A stretch of 64,000 bases of DNA from Calamus simplicifolius (taxonomy: Eukaryota > Streptophyta > Magnoliopsida > Arecales > Arecaceae): positions 351,625-415,624 of the forward strand of contig UESW01004633.1 of NCBI GenBank assembly GCA_900491605.1, in the 5' to 3' direction. Every line of letters begins with the position of its first letter. Position 1 is the stretch's first letter. The notes beneath the pieces are model-generated. The model saw only the letters and a program-made list of their open reading frames with translations, searched no databases and was not told the origin of the DNA. This document shows, one piece after another, positions 21,700 to 32,638 of the stretch. Position numbers and translations under genes: made by a program.

Positions 21700-22281
21700 T
21701 GATTTAATTAACTTCGTTAACAGATTAAAATCATATGACCCAAAAACTCGAGTGAAAGTTAATGACTCTATCACTGTCCCACGGGTAGCACTTTTTTCAT
21801 GCCCACCTACTTTTACACACTCCGGTTGGCTAATGCTCCAAGCCCATCCTCATGCACACTTGAGTCGGCTAACGCCCTAATGCCCCAAGGGCAAGCCTAC
21901 CTATCGTTGGTGCTACAAGAGTGAAACTTACCACTATCATATAGGTAGCCTTTTTCTCATACCTACCAACTTTTGCATACTCGAATCGACTAACACCCAA
22001 AGGTCCATATGTTGTTGGTGCTGCAAAGGTAGCTCCATGCTAAAGGTAAAACTCTATCACTGTCTTATGAAAAGTTCTTTCCTTATGCTCATCAACTTAC
22101 GCATACTCGGATTGGCTAACACCCCAAGTTCACCTGCTAGCTTAATTAGCTCGTTAGCATGCCAAATTATGTGACCCATAAACTTGAGTGAAAGTTAATG
22201 AGTAGTAAGAGGACTTAAATTATAAGCACAAATAATATATATATATATTCATTCAATGTGAGATTATATTTTAGGTGTTAC
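21700..22281 (+). repeat. Second copy of the dispersed repeat, longer form
   Basis: It has the same AAACTCGAGTGAAAGTTAATG block near 21744-21764 and a related one at 22180-22200, ending in TTTTAGGTGTTACA at 22281. Between them lies a 380-base stretch with repeated CTCGGATTGGCTAACACCCC-type phrases. The end sequence matches that of 20335-20693, so both belong to one family. Confidence 0.55.
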
Positions 22282-23345
22282 AATGTTATAAATAATTAAG
22301 TGTTAATTTATTTCTATCAAAAATTCAATAGCAGAGATCAAAGAGACCAATTGGATAACTAAGTCAACACAATGCTACTCTATAAAAAGAAACTATTTTA
22401 TAAAAGCTCTTAATTGTAAATTCAAAACCTAAGCGAAGGTCATTAGCACTCCATTACTATGTTCTTGTGGTTTCACAGATACTAGTATGTCTTCAGAAAT
22501 GTTTTCAGTAGTCCAACAAGTTGGAGTTTGCACAAGAATAAGCAAAAATACATGTTTAATGGCAGATCAGAACCGTAGTATGGCTGGAATTGATGTAGAT
22601 TACTGGGATCAGACATCATGTGGGAGGAGGCACATGACTCTGAAATGTGGGATGGATGGTAGCATGGCAGGGGTGGGCATGAGATTTGGTCTGGCAAATC
22701 CTTAGGAAAGATTGTTGTTGCATTTCGATAATAATATTTAGTTGCTTGCTCTGTGACAGGCCCTCTTCCATTGGAATTTTGATTCTAGGCTCTCTTGAAC
22801 GCAAGGAAAGCATTTTGGTGCTCTGCTGATGGTGGAAAGGATCAGAATCTTCTACCTTCTTATCAAAGTACGGCTTCTACATTATACAGTGACACATGTT
22901 TGAATGGCCACCACATGTTCCATCTCAAATACACGTTACACCATCTATATGGTACATGATAAATGCTTCTCAATATAGTGCAATCATATAGCGGCATATA
23001 AATTTGGATGATCACCGCATCTTCCATTTCGGATACACATTACATTGTCTGTATGATACTTAATAAATTTTCAACTGTATTATAACCATTTCTCACTGAA
23101 ATAGTACATATGGTAGCATCTAAATTTGCATAACATTCTATAGTGCAAAATTTATATTGCAAAGGATTTGTACAATCTTAGTTATCAGCTGCAGCAAGAA
23201 AATCTATTGGAGTTTTGATGTGATGAATGTGCTTGGCCATTATGTGATCTTTGCATTTTATAATAGGTCCTACCATAGATTCGATTTTTAGATCCACAGT
23301 CTATTGTTGAAGTAGTTAAACCTAAAAGAAACATCAAAGCCACTA
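22282..23345. other. No gene confirmed; unrecognised open frame at 22487-22705
   Basis: A 72-residue open frame (+) beginning MSSEMFSVVQQVG and ending FGLANP has no similarity I recognise. It follows an intron-end-like TTTCACAG at about 22470, so it could be a relic exon. The rest is AT-rich and unremarkable. Confidence 0.3.
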
Positions 23346-23354
23346 ATCTTTAAA

Positions 23355-23774
23355 GGAAAAGTCTTTGTACACCGCCCCCGGTGCAGCAAGTCCTACGTGG
23401 GTTGCACCGCCTCTCCTGATTGGTCCACGTGGATCCTACGTGGCTGACGTGCCAGACGATATGGCTCTGCTACGATGTTACGTTCTGATCGTGACGGCCA
23501 TGAAAAGCACTTCGCTTTTTTTTTTAAAATTAACGTGCAGACTAAAATGCCCTTTCCCTCCAGCCTACTTTTGCCACCATTTTTTCTTGGATTTCATCTG
23601 TGTAAGAAAAACTCTTTCTTCTCCCTCGCTCTGACTTTCAGATGCTAAGGAATCAGTCAAAGGTTTGAGCATGATCCTACGCCCTCGCTCTGAGAGTCTG
23701 GTCGAAAGAAAATATTTCAGCTACTAGAGTTGTTGTACAAAAACCTATGGAGAAAATGTCATCCGCAGCAGGAA
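23355..23774 (+). repeat. Left TIR of the MULE, about 420 bp
   Basis: Aligns with the reverse complement of 30271-30709. Shared landmarks include CGGTGCAGCAAGTCCTA, TTACGTTCTGATCGTGA, CTAAGGAATCAGTCAAAGG and CGAAAGAAAATATTTCAGCT. Confidence 0.93.
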
Positions 23775-23984
23775 ATAAAAAGTCCTTGCTCCCACTTCTT
23801 TGTGAAGCTCCTTTATTACACCAACTGTTTTTTATCGTTAGAGGAAGTTAATGTATGACCAAACCGTTTAATGCACGGATAATTTCCTTAGAGTTTAGTG
23901 TTTTGTAGCACGAATATCGTACTCTTTTAACTAGGATGTTATAACTTATGAACTGGGGTATCGTCAGAGCGTTTCAATCGCCAT

Positions 23985-24600
23985 AAAAGCTACGACACCC
24001 CAGATTTACTGTTAAGACACCGTGGAGAAAAGCCTACGACACCCGTGCTTAAAACTGACCATGGAGAGAAGCCCCGCGATAACCTTGGAGGAATTCGGCC
24101 GAAAATACTTCGCGACACCCCAGTTGAAACGTTACGACACCCTAGCACCAATGCTACGACACCCGTGCTTATAACTAACCACGGAGAGAATCCCCATGAC
24201 ACCCTAGGAGGAATTCAGCCAAAAATCCTTCGCGCCATCCCAGTTGAAACCTCACGATACCCTAGCACCAATGCTACGACACCCGTGCTTAAAATTGACC
24301 ATGGAGAGAAGCCCCGCGACACCGCAGGAAAAATTCTGCCGAATATCCTTCGCGACACCCCAGTTTAACCCTTACGATACCCTAGCACAAATGCTACGAC
24401 ACATGTGCTTATATCTGACCATGGAGAGAATCCCCTCAGTTCAAACATCATGACACCCCAGTGACAACTCCTACGACACCAGTGCTTATAACCTTATGAC
24501 ACCCAAGGAGGAATTCGGCCAGAAATTATTCGTGACACCGTAGTTGAAACGTTACGACACTCTAGCGGCAATGTTACGACACCCATGCTTATAACCTTTG
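23985..24600 (+). repeat. 120-bp minisatellite, about 4-5 units (MULE left arm)
   Basis: The phrase ending in CTGACC or a near variant recurs exactly every 120 bases (24060, 24180, 24300, 24420). Each unit holds several CGACACC motifs plus AGGAGGAATTCGGCC and GAAACGTTACGACACC phrases. The last units decay. Confidence 0.9.
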
Positions 24601-24769
24601 CGATCTTTATTTGTTGCTTTCCGGGTTATCGTAGTTTGTTCTCTGGGATGTCTTTAACTACTAAATGGTGTGTCGCAAGGTTTTAACTGACCCTGAAGAG
24701 AAGGCCCGCGACCCCCCAAGAGATATTCGCCCAAAAATCTTCGCGACACCCTAGTTGAAACGTGACGAT

Positions 24770-25150
24770 ACCCTAGCGACAACGCTACGACACCCATGAT
24801 TATAACATTCGCGATCTTCATTTGTTGTTCTCTGGGGTGTCTTTACCTGCTAAGGGGGTGTCGTTATTTTTTATATGGGGTATCGTAAGTTGTTTCATGG
24901 GGTGTCGTTAGTTTATGCCTGAACATTTTTAGCTATCGTGTCGTAATATCTGAACCTTGGTGTCGTTAGGCCCTTCCTCAATGTGTTATTAATTGGTGTC
25001 GTAATTTTACAGATTCGGTGTCATTTTTTGTAAACTGGGGTGTCATGACTTCTGAATTCAGATCATATATGGCATGTATTCCTGGTATCTGAGGTTCAAT
25101 CATAATTATATTTCTTCAAGTGAGGTGTCGTATTGTTTTAACCTTCGTGT
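24770..25150. repeat. GGTGTCG motif block, opposite orientation
   Basis: Irregularly spaced GGGGTGTCGT-type motifs, about ten copies, now reading in the opposite sense to the array at 23985-24600. Ends shortly before the transposase exons. Confidence 0.7.
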
Positions 25151-25230
25151 CCTAATCCTTTGTCAGGATATATTGACAACTAAATCTATGGATATCATTG
25201 TTCATGACTGTGTGACTATATTTCCACAGA

Positions 25231-27657
25231 CGATGCTGAAATTATAGATCGAAAAGAAATCGATAACACTCCCGGCTGTGCACCTTCATCCATCGCTCCA
25301 AATACAGGGGATGATACTATAGTTCCTCAAACTGGAATGGAATTCAATTCAGCAGATGATGTATATACTTTCTACAATGGATACGCGAAAAGAGTTGGTT
25401 TTGGAATCACAACAGTGTGTAGTAGGGCCAACAACAAAAAATAACTTTGCTTCAAGCACCTGGCGTGTTGGAGACAAGGAAAATCTAGAAAAATAGAGAA
25501 GAGTATGAATCATAGGAATACTGGGAAAGTTGATTGTATGGCATCCATAAAAGCAAGACTGAATGCTACAAGTGGTAAGTGGATATTGATTGAGGTTTCT
25601 CTAGAACATAACCATGGGATGTCCATAACATCAACTAGTTATCTACGGTCGCATAGGAGGATCAGCACACCAGAGAAGGCAGAGATCAGCAATTTACATG
25701 CCGTGAATGTTTCGACAACTCAGATATACTCTGCCATAGCAAGGAGAAAAGGGGGCAGAAGATAATTGGATTTCATCGAGAAGGATGCTCGTAATTTCAT
25801 TTATCGCGAACGTCAGTCTAAGCAGAAAGGAGATGCTCAGTCGATGGTAATTCATTTCACCGAAATGCAACTCAAAAATCCCAATTTCTTCTATACCTTA
25901 GACCTTAATGATAATGGTCATCTGAGGTCTGTCTTCTGGATTCATCCAAGGTCAAGATTGGCATGCACATACTTCGGTGATGTTCTAAGCTTTGACTCAA
26001 CCTACTTGACAAACAAATATCAAATGCCTTTTTGTCCATTCATCGGGGTCAACCATCATGGACAGTCCACCTTACTTGGTTGCGCATTGTTGTCTGATGA
26101 GAGTATTGAGACATATAAATGGGTTTTTCAAGCATGGCTGGATGCAAATGGTGGTCAAGCATCTATTGCCATAATAACTGACCAAGATAAGGCAATCGAG
26201 GCTGCTGTCAAAGAAGTTTTTCCTAACACACGACATCAATTTTGTCTTTGGCATATATTGAAGAAGATACCTGAAAAGATTGGCCACATTTGCACAGCAA
26301 ATCCCAAGTTTATGGTTGATTCCGATGAGGCGATATATGATTCATTGACCATACAGTCATTGGAGGAAAGGTGGGCACATGTTATGGAGAAATATAAAGA
26401 ATGCAAGTCTATAGATTGGTTCAATGTCCTTTACGAATGTCGGGATAAATGGATCCCAGTTTACCTAAAGGATACATTCTTCGCAGGTTTGTATATCATT
26501 GTCTTTGGTTCATGTTCGCGTTCAACGCTTTTTTCTGTTGACAAAATTATGAACAGGGATGTTATCTTCACAAAGGAGCGAGGGCATAAATCACTTATAC
26601 GATGGGTTTATAAATTCGAAGACTACACTAACGGAGTTTATAGGTAAGTACGAAGATGCCTTGAAAAAAGGTACGAGGTCGAAAATGAGGAAGATAATGG
26701 GACATTGCAAATGATTGCTTTCCTAAAGACATCATCACCTTTTGAGAGACAAGCTGCAGGAAGGTATACAAGGCGCATTTTCAAAAAATTTTAGAATGAG
26801 ATCCTTGAAATGGCTGCATCAAATACTAAATTGATCAAGGAAGCTGGCAACTGTTGTATATATTCTGTAAAGTCGTACGAAAGGATTGAAGTTGATGGAA
26901 TTGGCAAGGAGATGATCAAAGATTATATCGTGCCATACAATAGAAATATTGAGGATGTCCAATGCCAGTGCCAATCCTTTCAATTCAAGGGGTACCTGTA
27001 TAGGCATGCCTTGTTAGTTCTTCATCAAAGTGACGTATTTCGTTTACCAGATAAATACTTCTTGAAGAGATGGTGCAAGGACATGAAATACCAATTCAAC
27101 GAATTCGACTGCAATACTGAAGGTTATGATAAAAGCACACAAAAATTACGGTACGCAGTGATAATTTTTTAATTGAAATATCTTAATATATGTTTTCGAT
27201 AATATTATGTTATTGATTGTAGATATAGTTTGCTGAGTCATGGGATGATGAAGCTCGCAGAGATAGCCTACATGTCTGAAGATGCATTTAATTTAGTGAT
27301 GGATGGTCTAACACCTATATTCAAATTGCCGTAGATGCTAACTGCGCAGCTAAGCCAGGTACAGAGCTTGCAATTCAAGATCCTGAATAAATTAGGACGA
27401 AAGATCGCCCAAGAGAGAACATATTAAAGAGTGGAGTCGAGAAGAAGTCAAAAAGATCAAGGAAAAATATGGTCAAGGCAACTGTTGACGCTCCACAAAT
27501 GCAAAATGAAATAAGAGCTGCTTCAAGCAACAGGCAGACTTGTATGCAGTCAATTAACACCGGAGAGGACAAGGAAAGAATTGTACCACCTTCCGAAACT
27601 TTGATGGACGAATTTGATGCTTATGTATTGAGTCAACTTACACAGGAGCATATATAA
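25231..27657 (+). pseudogene. FAR1/FHY3-type MULE transposase, inactivated
   Basis: Order of parts: FAR1 DNA-binding domain (25320-25640; MEFNSADDVYTFY and LEHNHG); MULE DDE transposase domain (about 25980-26290; SFDSTY, ITDQDKA and CLWHI); a helical region; and a SWIM zinc finger near 26960-27010. A short intron about 27150-27220 precedes the exon encoding LAEIAYMSEDAF, and a basic tail ends at 27657. It would cut and paste MULE ends in the nucleus. Four in-frame stops kill it: 25442, 25763, 26645 and 26792. At least three sit where family members have Gln, so CAA/CAG changed to TAA/TAG. The SWIM CxH pair reads YRH instead of CRH, another transition. The first exon upstream of the acceptor at 25230 is not identified. 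Confidence 0.9.
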
Positions 27658-27659
27658 AA

Positions 27660-28690
27660 CACGGGTGTCGTAACTTTCTAACTAGGGTGTCTTGGTCGCA
27701 AATGAAGTGCTTTCTAACTAGGGTGTCTTTTTTAGTCAAATGAAGTGCTCATCTCGTTTGCCAAGAAGATTTGATATTTATGAATACGCTTGCACTGTTA
27801 CGACACCGAAGCTCTGGGCTAACGATATCCTAGTACTCATGAAAGGACACCGAAACTTTTAGCGCGACGACACCCAAGCTCTGGGCTAATGACTCCCTAG
27901 CTCTACCATGACGACACTCGAAAGGCGGAAGGAAAAATCGTACGACACCAAAGCTTTTAGCGCGACAACACCCCAGCTCTGGGCTAACGTCAAAATTCCT
28001 GTCTTGTTCAAATATATCGTAGTGGTGTCATAAGTTTATAACAAGGGTGTCGTAAAGTTTTAACTGGGGTATCGAGAACGGGTGTCGCGAGGATTCTCTC
28101 TGTGGTCAGTTATAAGCACGGGTATCGTAAGCATGGGTGTCATAGCATTGGTGCTAGGGTGTCGTGAGGTTTCAACTGGGGTGTCGCGAAGGATTTTCGG
28201 TCGAATTCCTCCTGGGGTGTCACGGGGATTCTCTCCGTAGTCAATTATAAGCACAGGTGTCGTCACCTTAAAGCTATGGTGTCGTGAGATTTCAACTGGG
28301 ATGTCGTGAACGATTTTCGGCCGAATTCCACCTGGGTGTCACGGGGATTCTCTCCGTGGTCAGTTATAAGCACAGGTATCGTCGCCTTAAAGCTAGGGTA
28401 TCATGAAATTTCAACTGGAGTGTCGCAAAGGATTTTCGGCCGAATTCTACCTGGGGTGTCGCGAAGCATTGGTACTAGGGTGTCGCAGTATTTGGCTTCC
28501 CCACACTCTCTTCAGTAATGGTTTCTGTTCACGAGGGGGGCAAATTTTCCTAAGGTGTCGTGGGATTCTCTCCATGGCCAATTTTAAGCACGGGTATCGT
28601 AGCATTGGTGCTAGGGTGTCGTGAGATTTCAACTGGGGTGTCACAGCATTGGTACTAGGGTGTCACAGTATTTGGTTTCCCCACACTCTC
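27660..28690 (-). repeat. GGTGTCG minisatellite, inverted relative to the left array
   Basis: From about 28060 the sequence is the reverse complement of the 120-base unit at 23985-24600 (TTTCAACTGGGGTGTCG, ATTTTCGGCCGAATTC, GGGGATTCTCTCCGTGG phrases). 27660-28060 holds looser copies in both orientations. A 120-140-base segment with CCCCACACTCTCTTCA is also duplicated (28495 and 28677). Confidence 0.85.
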
Positions 28691-28699
28691 TTCAATAAT

Positions 28700-29500
28700 G
28701 GTTTTTGTTCACGAGGGGGGCGCAACCTTTCGTTTCCTGTGAGTGCCCACTGAGATGGTGGCACGTGGTGAGTTTCCACGATAGGGGCGCTGGAGCTGAA
28801 GGCTCGGGCAATCAAAACACCCGCCAGGAGTAGCTTAAATATGGATGGGGGAATGCCATCGTTAATCACCTTTTCAGCTGATCTTCCAAAATTTTTGGAT
28901 ACTAAGATGGCTTCTGGAGGCGAGAGGCGATCGACTGGCCCCCATGGGAGCCGCCACACAATGGTAACCGTCGATGCGGAGGTCTTGGCGTCGTCGCTCG
29001 CAAACCACGAGCAACTCCAAAAGGCGGCCAAGCAATACCTGTCCGTTTCAACGAGAGAGATCGAGCTCCTGCATCACGCCAACAACCAGCTGGAGGGGCA
29101 AGTAGCATCCCTTCAGTGGAAGATTGTCGAGTTAGCCCCGCAGCGTGGGGGGAGCTCGGCAGCGCCCGGAGAAGATGACAAGCCCAGTGAGGGCTCATGT
29201 ACTTTTTTTCTTTTCTTTTTTCTTGTCTTTTCTTTGTATGATGAGTAAAAATAAATTTTAGTAACTTTTGTGTTTGCTGTCATTCGCTCTTATCATGTGA
29301 GCCTTATCAAATGGACCATCCTCCTGGGGGGTCTTTGGTGATCTTGACGAGGCTAAGGTGTAACGTCCCTGAGATAAGTGGAACTCATAAGTTCCAGCCG
29401 GAGTGCGGTATATTGCTCAGACTCGTCGAAGCATGATGAGTGTCCCGTTAGCATCGGTTGAGACCGAAGGATAAGGGAGCTCGGCTTAGTTCGAAACCCA
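28700..29500 (+). other. Captured segment inside the MULE
   Basis: GC-richer than its surroundings and free of the GGTGTCG motif. It contains a 135-codon open frame (28841-29248) with coiled-coil character (VLASSLANHEQLQKA, then HHANNQLEGQVASLQ), followed by a T-rich 3' end with TGATGAGTAAAAATAAA. The look is of the 3' part of a Gypsy-type retroelement or a host gene fragment carried into the MULE. The donor is not identified. Confidence 0.5.
28841..29248 (+). CDS. Hypothetical coiled-coil protein in the MULE
   Basis: A 135-residue frame from an ATG at 28841. Residues about 45-95 are rich in Leu, Gln and Glu with a heptad-like pattern, suggesting a coiled coil. The C-terminal 20 residues are a Phe-rich run encoded by a T-rich 3' tract and probably not genuine protein. 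No domain is recognised. Codon composition (GC-rich third positions) differs from the FAR1 gene and the satellites on both sides, supporting an outside origin. It may be a fragment of a retroelement protein rather than a working gene. Confidence 0.35.
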   Translation: MDGGMPSLITFSADLPKFLDTKMASGGERRSTGPHGSRHTMVTVDAEVLASSLANHEQLQKAAKQYLSVSTREIELLHHANNQLEGQVASLQWKIVELAPQRGGSSAAPGEDDKPSEGSCTFFLFFFLVFSLYDE

Positions 29501-29504
29501 CGAC

Positions 29505-30090
29505 AACCTAGTTGAAAACCCACGACACCCTAGTTCAAAACCCATAACACCCTAGTTCAAAACCTACGACACATATTCATAAAACGTTAAGACAAAGCAT
29601 TAGTTTAAAACCCACGACACCCTAGTTGAAAACCCACGACACCCTAGTTCAAAACCTACAACACCCATTCAGAAAACATTAAGACAAAGCATTAGTTCAA
29701 AGCCCACGACACTCTAGTTGAAAACCCACGACACCTTAGTTCAAAAGCCATGACATCCTAGTTCAAAACCTACGACACCCATTCAGAAAACATTAAGACA
29801 AAGCATTAGTTCAAAACCCACGACACCCTAGTTAAAAACCCACGACACCCTAGTTCAAAACCCACGACACCTTAGTTCAAAACCTACGACACCCATTCAG
29901 AAAACATTAAGACAAAGCATTAACTAAAAACCCACGACACCCTAATTAAAAACCCACGACACCCTAGTTCAAAACCTACGATACCCATTTAGAAAACGTT
30001 AAGAAAAGCATTAGTTCAAACCCACGACCCCTAGTTGAAAACCCACGACACCCTAGTTCGAAACCCACAACACCATAGTTCGACACCCTA
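29505..30090 (+). repeat. CGACACCCTAGTTCAAAAC minisatellite (MULE right arm)
   Basis: A basic unit of about 21 bases, CCCACGACACCCTAGTTCAAAA, or close variants, recurs more than 20 times. It is organised in higher-order blocks that include a CATTCAGAAAACATTAAGAC phrase every 110-135 bases. Confidence 0.9.
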
Positions 30091-30270
30091 CTTCTACCCG
30101 CCATCTTATCTGGTAGGAGATCCTGAAAGCCATCGTCAAGCTCATAAACCACAACCTCAACCCCAGACTCCGCTCCGCGCACCATCATCCACAGGAAGAA
30201 TGTTTTACAATCAGAAAGAGTTTTTATCGTCAAGCTCATAAACCATAACAACCTCATAACGAAAGAATGT

Positions 30271-30709
30271 TTCATGCTGCGGACGACATTTCCTCCAGAA
30301 GTTTTTGTACAAAGACTTCAGTAGCCAGGTATTTCAGCCTCGAAGCTGAAATATTTTCTTTCGACCGGACTCTCAGAGCGAGGGCGTAGGATCGTGCTCA
30401 AACCTTTGACTGATTCCTTAGCATCCGAAAGCCAGAGCGAGGGGGAAGAAAGAGTTTTTCTTGTACAGATGAAATCCAAGAAAAAATGACGGTAGAAATA
30501 GGCTGGAGGGAAAGGGTATTTTCGTCTGCACGCTAATTTTAAAAAAAAGGTGAAGCGTTTGCATGACCTTCACGATCAGAACGTAACATCATAGCAGAGT
30601 CATACCGTCCGGCATGTCAGCCACGTAGGATCCACGTTGACCAATTAGGAGAAATAGTGCAGCCTACATAGGACTTGCTGCACCGGGGACGGTGTACAAA
30701 GACTTTTTC
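30271..30709 (-). repeat. Right TIR of the MULE, about 440 bp
   Basis: Reverse complement of the left TIR, slightly longer because of a short internal insertion with a TTTCAGCCTCGAAGCTGAAA hairpin near 30325-30350. Confidence 0.93.
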
Positions 30710-30718
30710 ATCTTTAAA

Positions 30719-31510
30719 AGAAGTATCATATGTATAACTTTTCACCATTAGAATCTTCTTACACTTAAAAGGAGACTTTGATTGCTAACTTATAACTAAG
30801 TTTCGTAAAATAATAGTATTAATTATTATAATGAATAGCGATAGCAAAATAAATGGTTATTTTACAATACATATCATTATCCACTGATAGCAAAATTAGA
30901 TCTGAGTTCAGTTCCTCTAGCATCACAAAACACTATTATTAGTTTTCTAAATAATTAAATAGATCAAAGAGCAATTCTTTGTCACATCTAAGAGTTTTAT
31001 TGTATCATATGAAGTATGCCACTTATTCTTGTGAAGGAAAAGTGTTGCATAAAAATCTTGACAGCCTCTCCTAGGGACATGAACCAATAAAATTTAGATA
31101 ATATGACTCAAAATTATTCATGTCAGACTCAACAGAGGCATGATTCATTGTAGCAGGTCTTGCGTTTACAAACTGTACAATTGCACTAATTATTTAAATG
31201 AATTAATTTTTGCTGTACACCTGCCTTCTATGCCCAATGACCATTGGCATACATGATGAGATTACAACGTACTCATATTACCTAATCCCTTGAATAGCTA
31301 AAATAGCATCTCTGAACCCATGGCCCATTGTTCAGACAATTGTTGGATAAATAGACAGACAACAAACACAACGTCTTCCTCCACCCCTTAACCTCCTCGC
31401 AATCACAACGATTCACAAAAGCTTGTCTCCTAAAATCCGGTAATTATGATCGTAAAGTCAACGGCTTTTATTTATTTAAAGGACGTACGTAAAGGCAACG
31501 CAACCCGTCT
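30719..31510. other. Upstream region of the A20/AN1 gene
   Basis: About 800 bases between the MULE and the gene, without another gene. Individual regulatory elements cannot be called with confidence. Confidence 0.45.
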
Positions 31511-31515
31511 TCACC

Positions 31516-31522
31516 TATAAAT
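31516..31522 (+). promoter_or_regulatory. TATA box of the A20/AN1 gene
   Basis: TATAAAT, followed about 30 bases downstream by a pyrimidine-rich leader (CTCTCTCTCTCTCC at 31577-31595), as in many plant promoters. Transcription would start near 31545-31555. Confidence 0.65.
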
Positions 31523-31669
31523 CCTTCTTCCCGTCTCTCTCCATTCTTTTTATCCAAAGGAAAAAAAAAAAAAAGTTTCTCTCTCTCTCTCCCCCTCTTC
31601 TTCCTCTTTTTCGTTGGGAAAGGAGGGACGGAGAAGAGAGATCTGATCCATTCCCCGTCGTCATTTGAG

Positions 31670-31876
31670 GTATACTCTTTTATTATTATTATTATTATTA
31701 TCATCATCATATTTTCATTCCAAGGCCGATTCTTTTATTCTTTGTTCCTTAGCGGCCGGGATCTCGGTTTCACCGGATCTTACCAGATCTTAGAATTTTT
31801 CTTGGATTTTTGCTGAAATTTTGATCTTAAACCATGAAGATCGTTGCTAGCTGGGCTTTTGACTTCTGATCAATAG
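31670..31876 (+). other. Probable 5'UTR intron of the A20/AN1 gene
   Basis: Donor GAG|GTATAC at 31670 and acceptor CAATAG|AG at 31876 enclose a 207-base T-rich stretch containing an ATT/ATC microsatellite. Introns in the leader are common in plant members of this family. Splicing is inferred, not seen. Confidence 0.5.
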
Positions 31877-31900
31877 AGAGGAGGAAGAAACAGGACAAGG

Positions 31901-32393
31901 ATGGCAGAGGAGCAGAGATGGCAGGAGGGGCACCGCCTCTGCGCTAACAATTGCGGCTTCTCCGGGCCCCGCCACCCTCAACCTCTGCTCCAAATGCTAT
32001 CGTGACTTCCGCCTCAGGGAGGACCAGGCATCGTCGGCCAAGATCGCCGTGGAGAAATCGCTCTCTGCCACCGCCGTCGCTGCTGTCCCTTCCCCTGCCG
32101 TGAAAGCCTTAGCGGCGGCAGAGCCCGTCGTCGCAAGCGTCGCAGAGCTCGCATCACCGGCGGAGAGGCAGAAACAAGAGTCGAACAGGTGCGCGGCGTG
32201 CGGGAAGAGGGTGGGGCTGACGGGGTTCCATTGCCGGTGCGGCGCGACGTATTGCGGGGTGCACCGGTACCCAGAGCGGCACGGGTGTGGCTTCGACTAC
32301 AAGGCCGCCGGTCGTGAGGCCATCTCCCGAGAGAACCCCGTCGTCAAGGCCGAGAAGCTCGCCGGATCTGAAGAGGCCGCCGTGGATTCATAA
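31901..32393 (+). CDS. A20/AN1 zinc-finger stress-associated protein, 2-base frameshift
   Basis: The only clear host gene. Stress-associated proteins (SAPs) carry an A20 and an AN1 zinc finger, bind ubiquitin and modulate abiotic stress responses. The ATG at 31901 opens MAEEQRWQEGHRLCANNCGF, the start of an A20 finger. After GGGCCCC (31964-31970) the frame is lost: a later frame resumes with LCSKCYRDFRLREDQ, completing the A20 cysteines, and continues to the stop at 32391. The AN1 finger (about 32189-32310) is complete: CAACGKR, FHCRCGATYC, HRYPERHGCGFDY. The total, 493 bases, is 2 short of an intact 164-codon frame, the usual family length. This may be a real mutation or an assembly error. 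The coding part lacks introns, as is typical. Which SAP it is cannot be told. Confidence 0.88.
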
Positions 32394-32632
32394 TTCTGAG
32401 GCTAACTTTGTGGAGGCTGTTCACTGTTTCCCTTGCTTCATTTTTTTTTTAAAAAAAAAATTACTATGAAATCGTTTTAGTCATTGAAGAAGGTACAATG
32501 GAAATTGAAAATATATGTGTTTATATATTTCCCTCCGAAGTCGTAATTCTCTTGCATTCGTTTTATTTTTTTTATTTTAAATTTTCATTATTTAGCTACG
32601 TTTAATTGATCTTTGCTTTTGATCGGTTAATT

Positions 32633-32638
32633 AATAAA
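32633..32638 (+). terminator. Possible polyadenylation signal of the A20/AN1 gene
   Basis: AATAAA, 240 bases after the stop codon, in a T-rich 3' region. Confidence 0.45.

Larger units (their letters stand above)
23355..30709 (+). mobile_element. Mutator-like element (MULE), 7,355 bp, FAR1 type
   Basis: Both ends carry long inverted repeats starting G(G/A)AAAAGTCTTTGTACACC, and the 9-base sequence ATCTTTAAA stands directly outside each (23346-23354 and 30710-30718), a perfect MULE target duplication. Inside are a dead FAR1-type transposase gene (25231-27657), a captured non-MULE segment (28700-29500) and four blocks of minisatellite based on CGACACC/GGTGTCG. The element was once potentially autonomous. 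The intact ends mean it could still be moved by a related transposase. Confidence 0.95.

Noticed and set aside
31468..31710. Minus-strand frame over the A20/AN1 leader
   Set aside because: Arises from CT-rich leader and an ATT microsatellite; antisense to the real gene.
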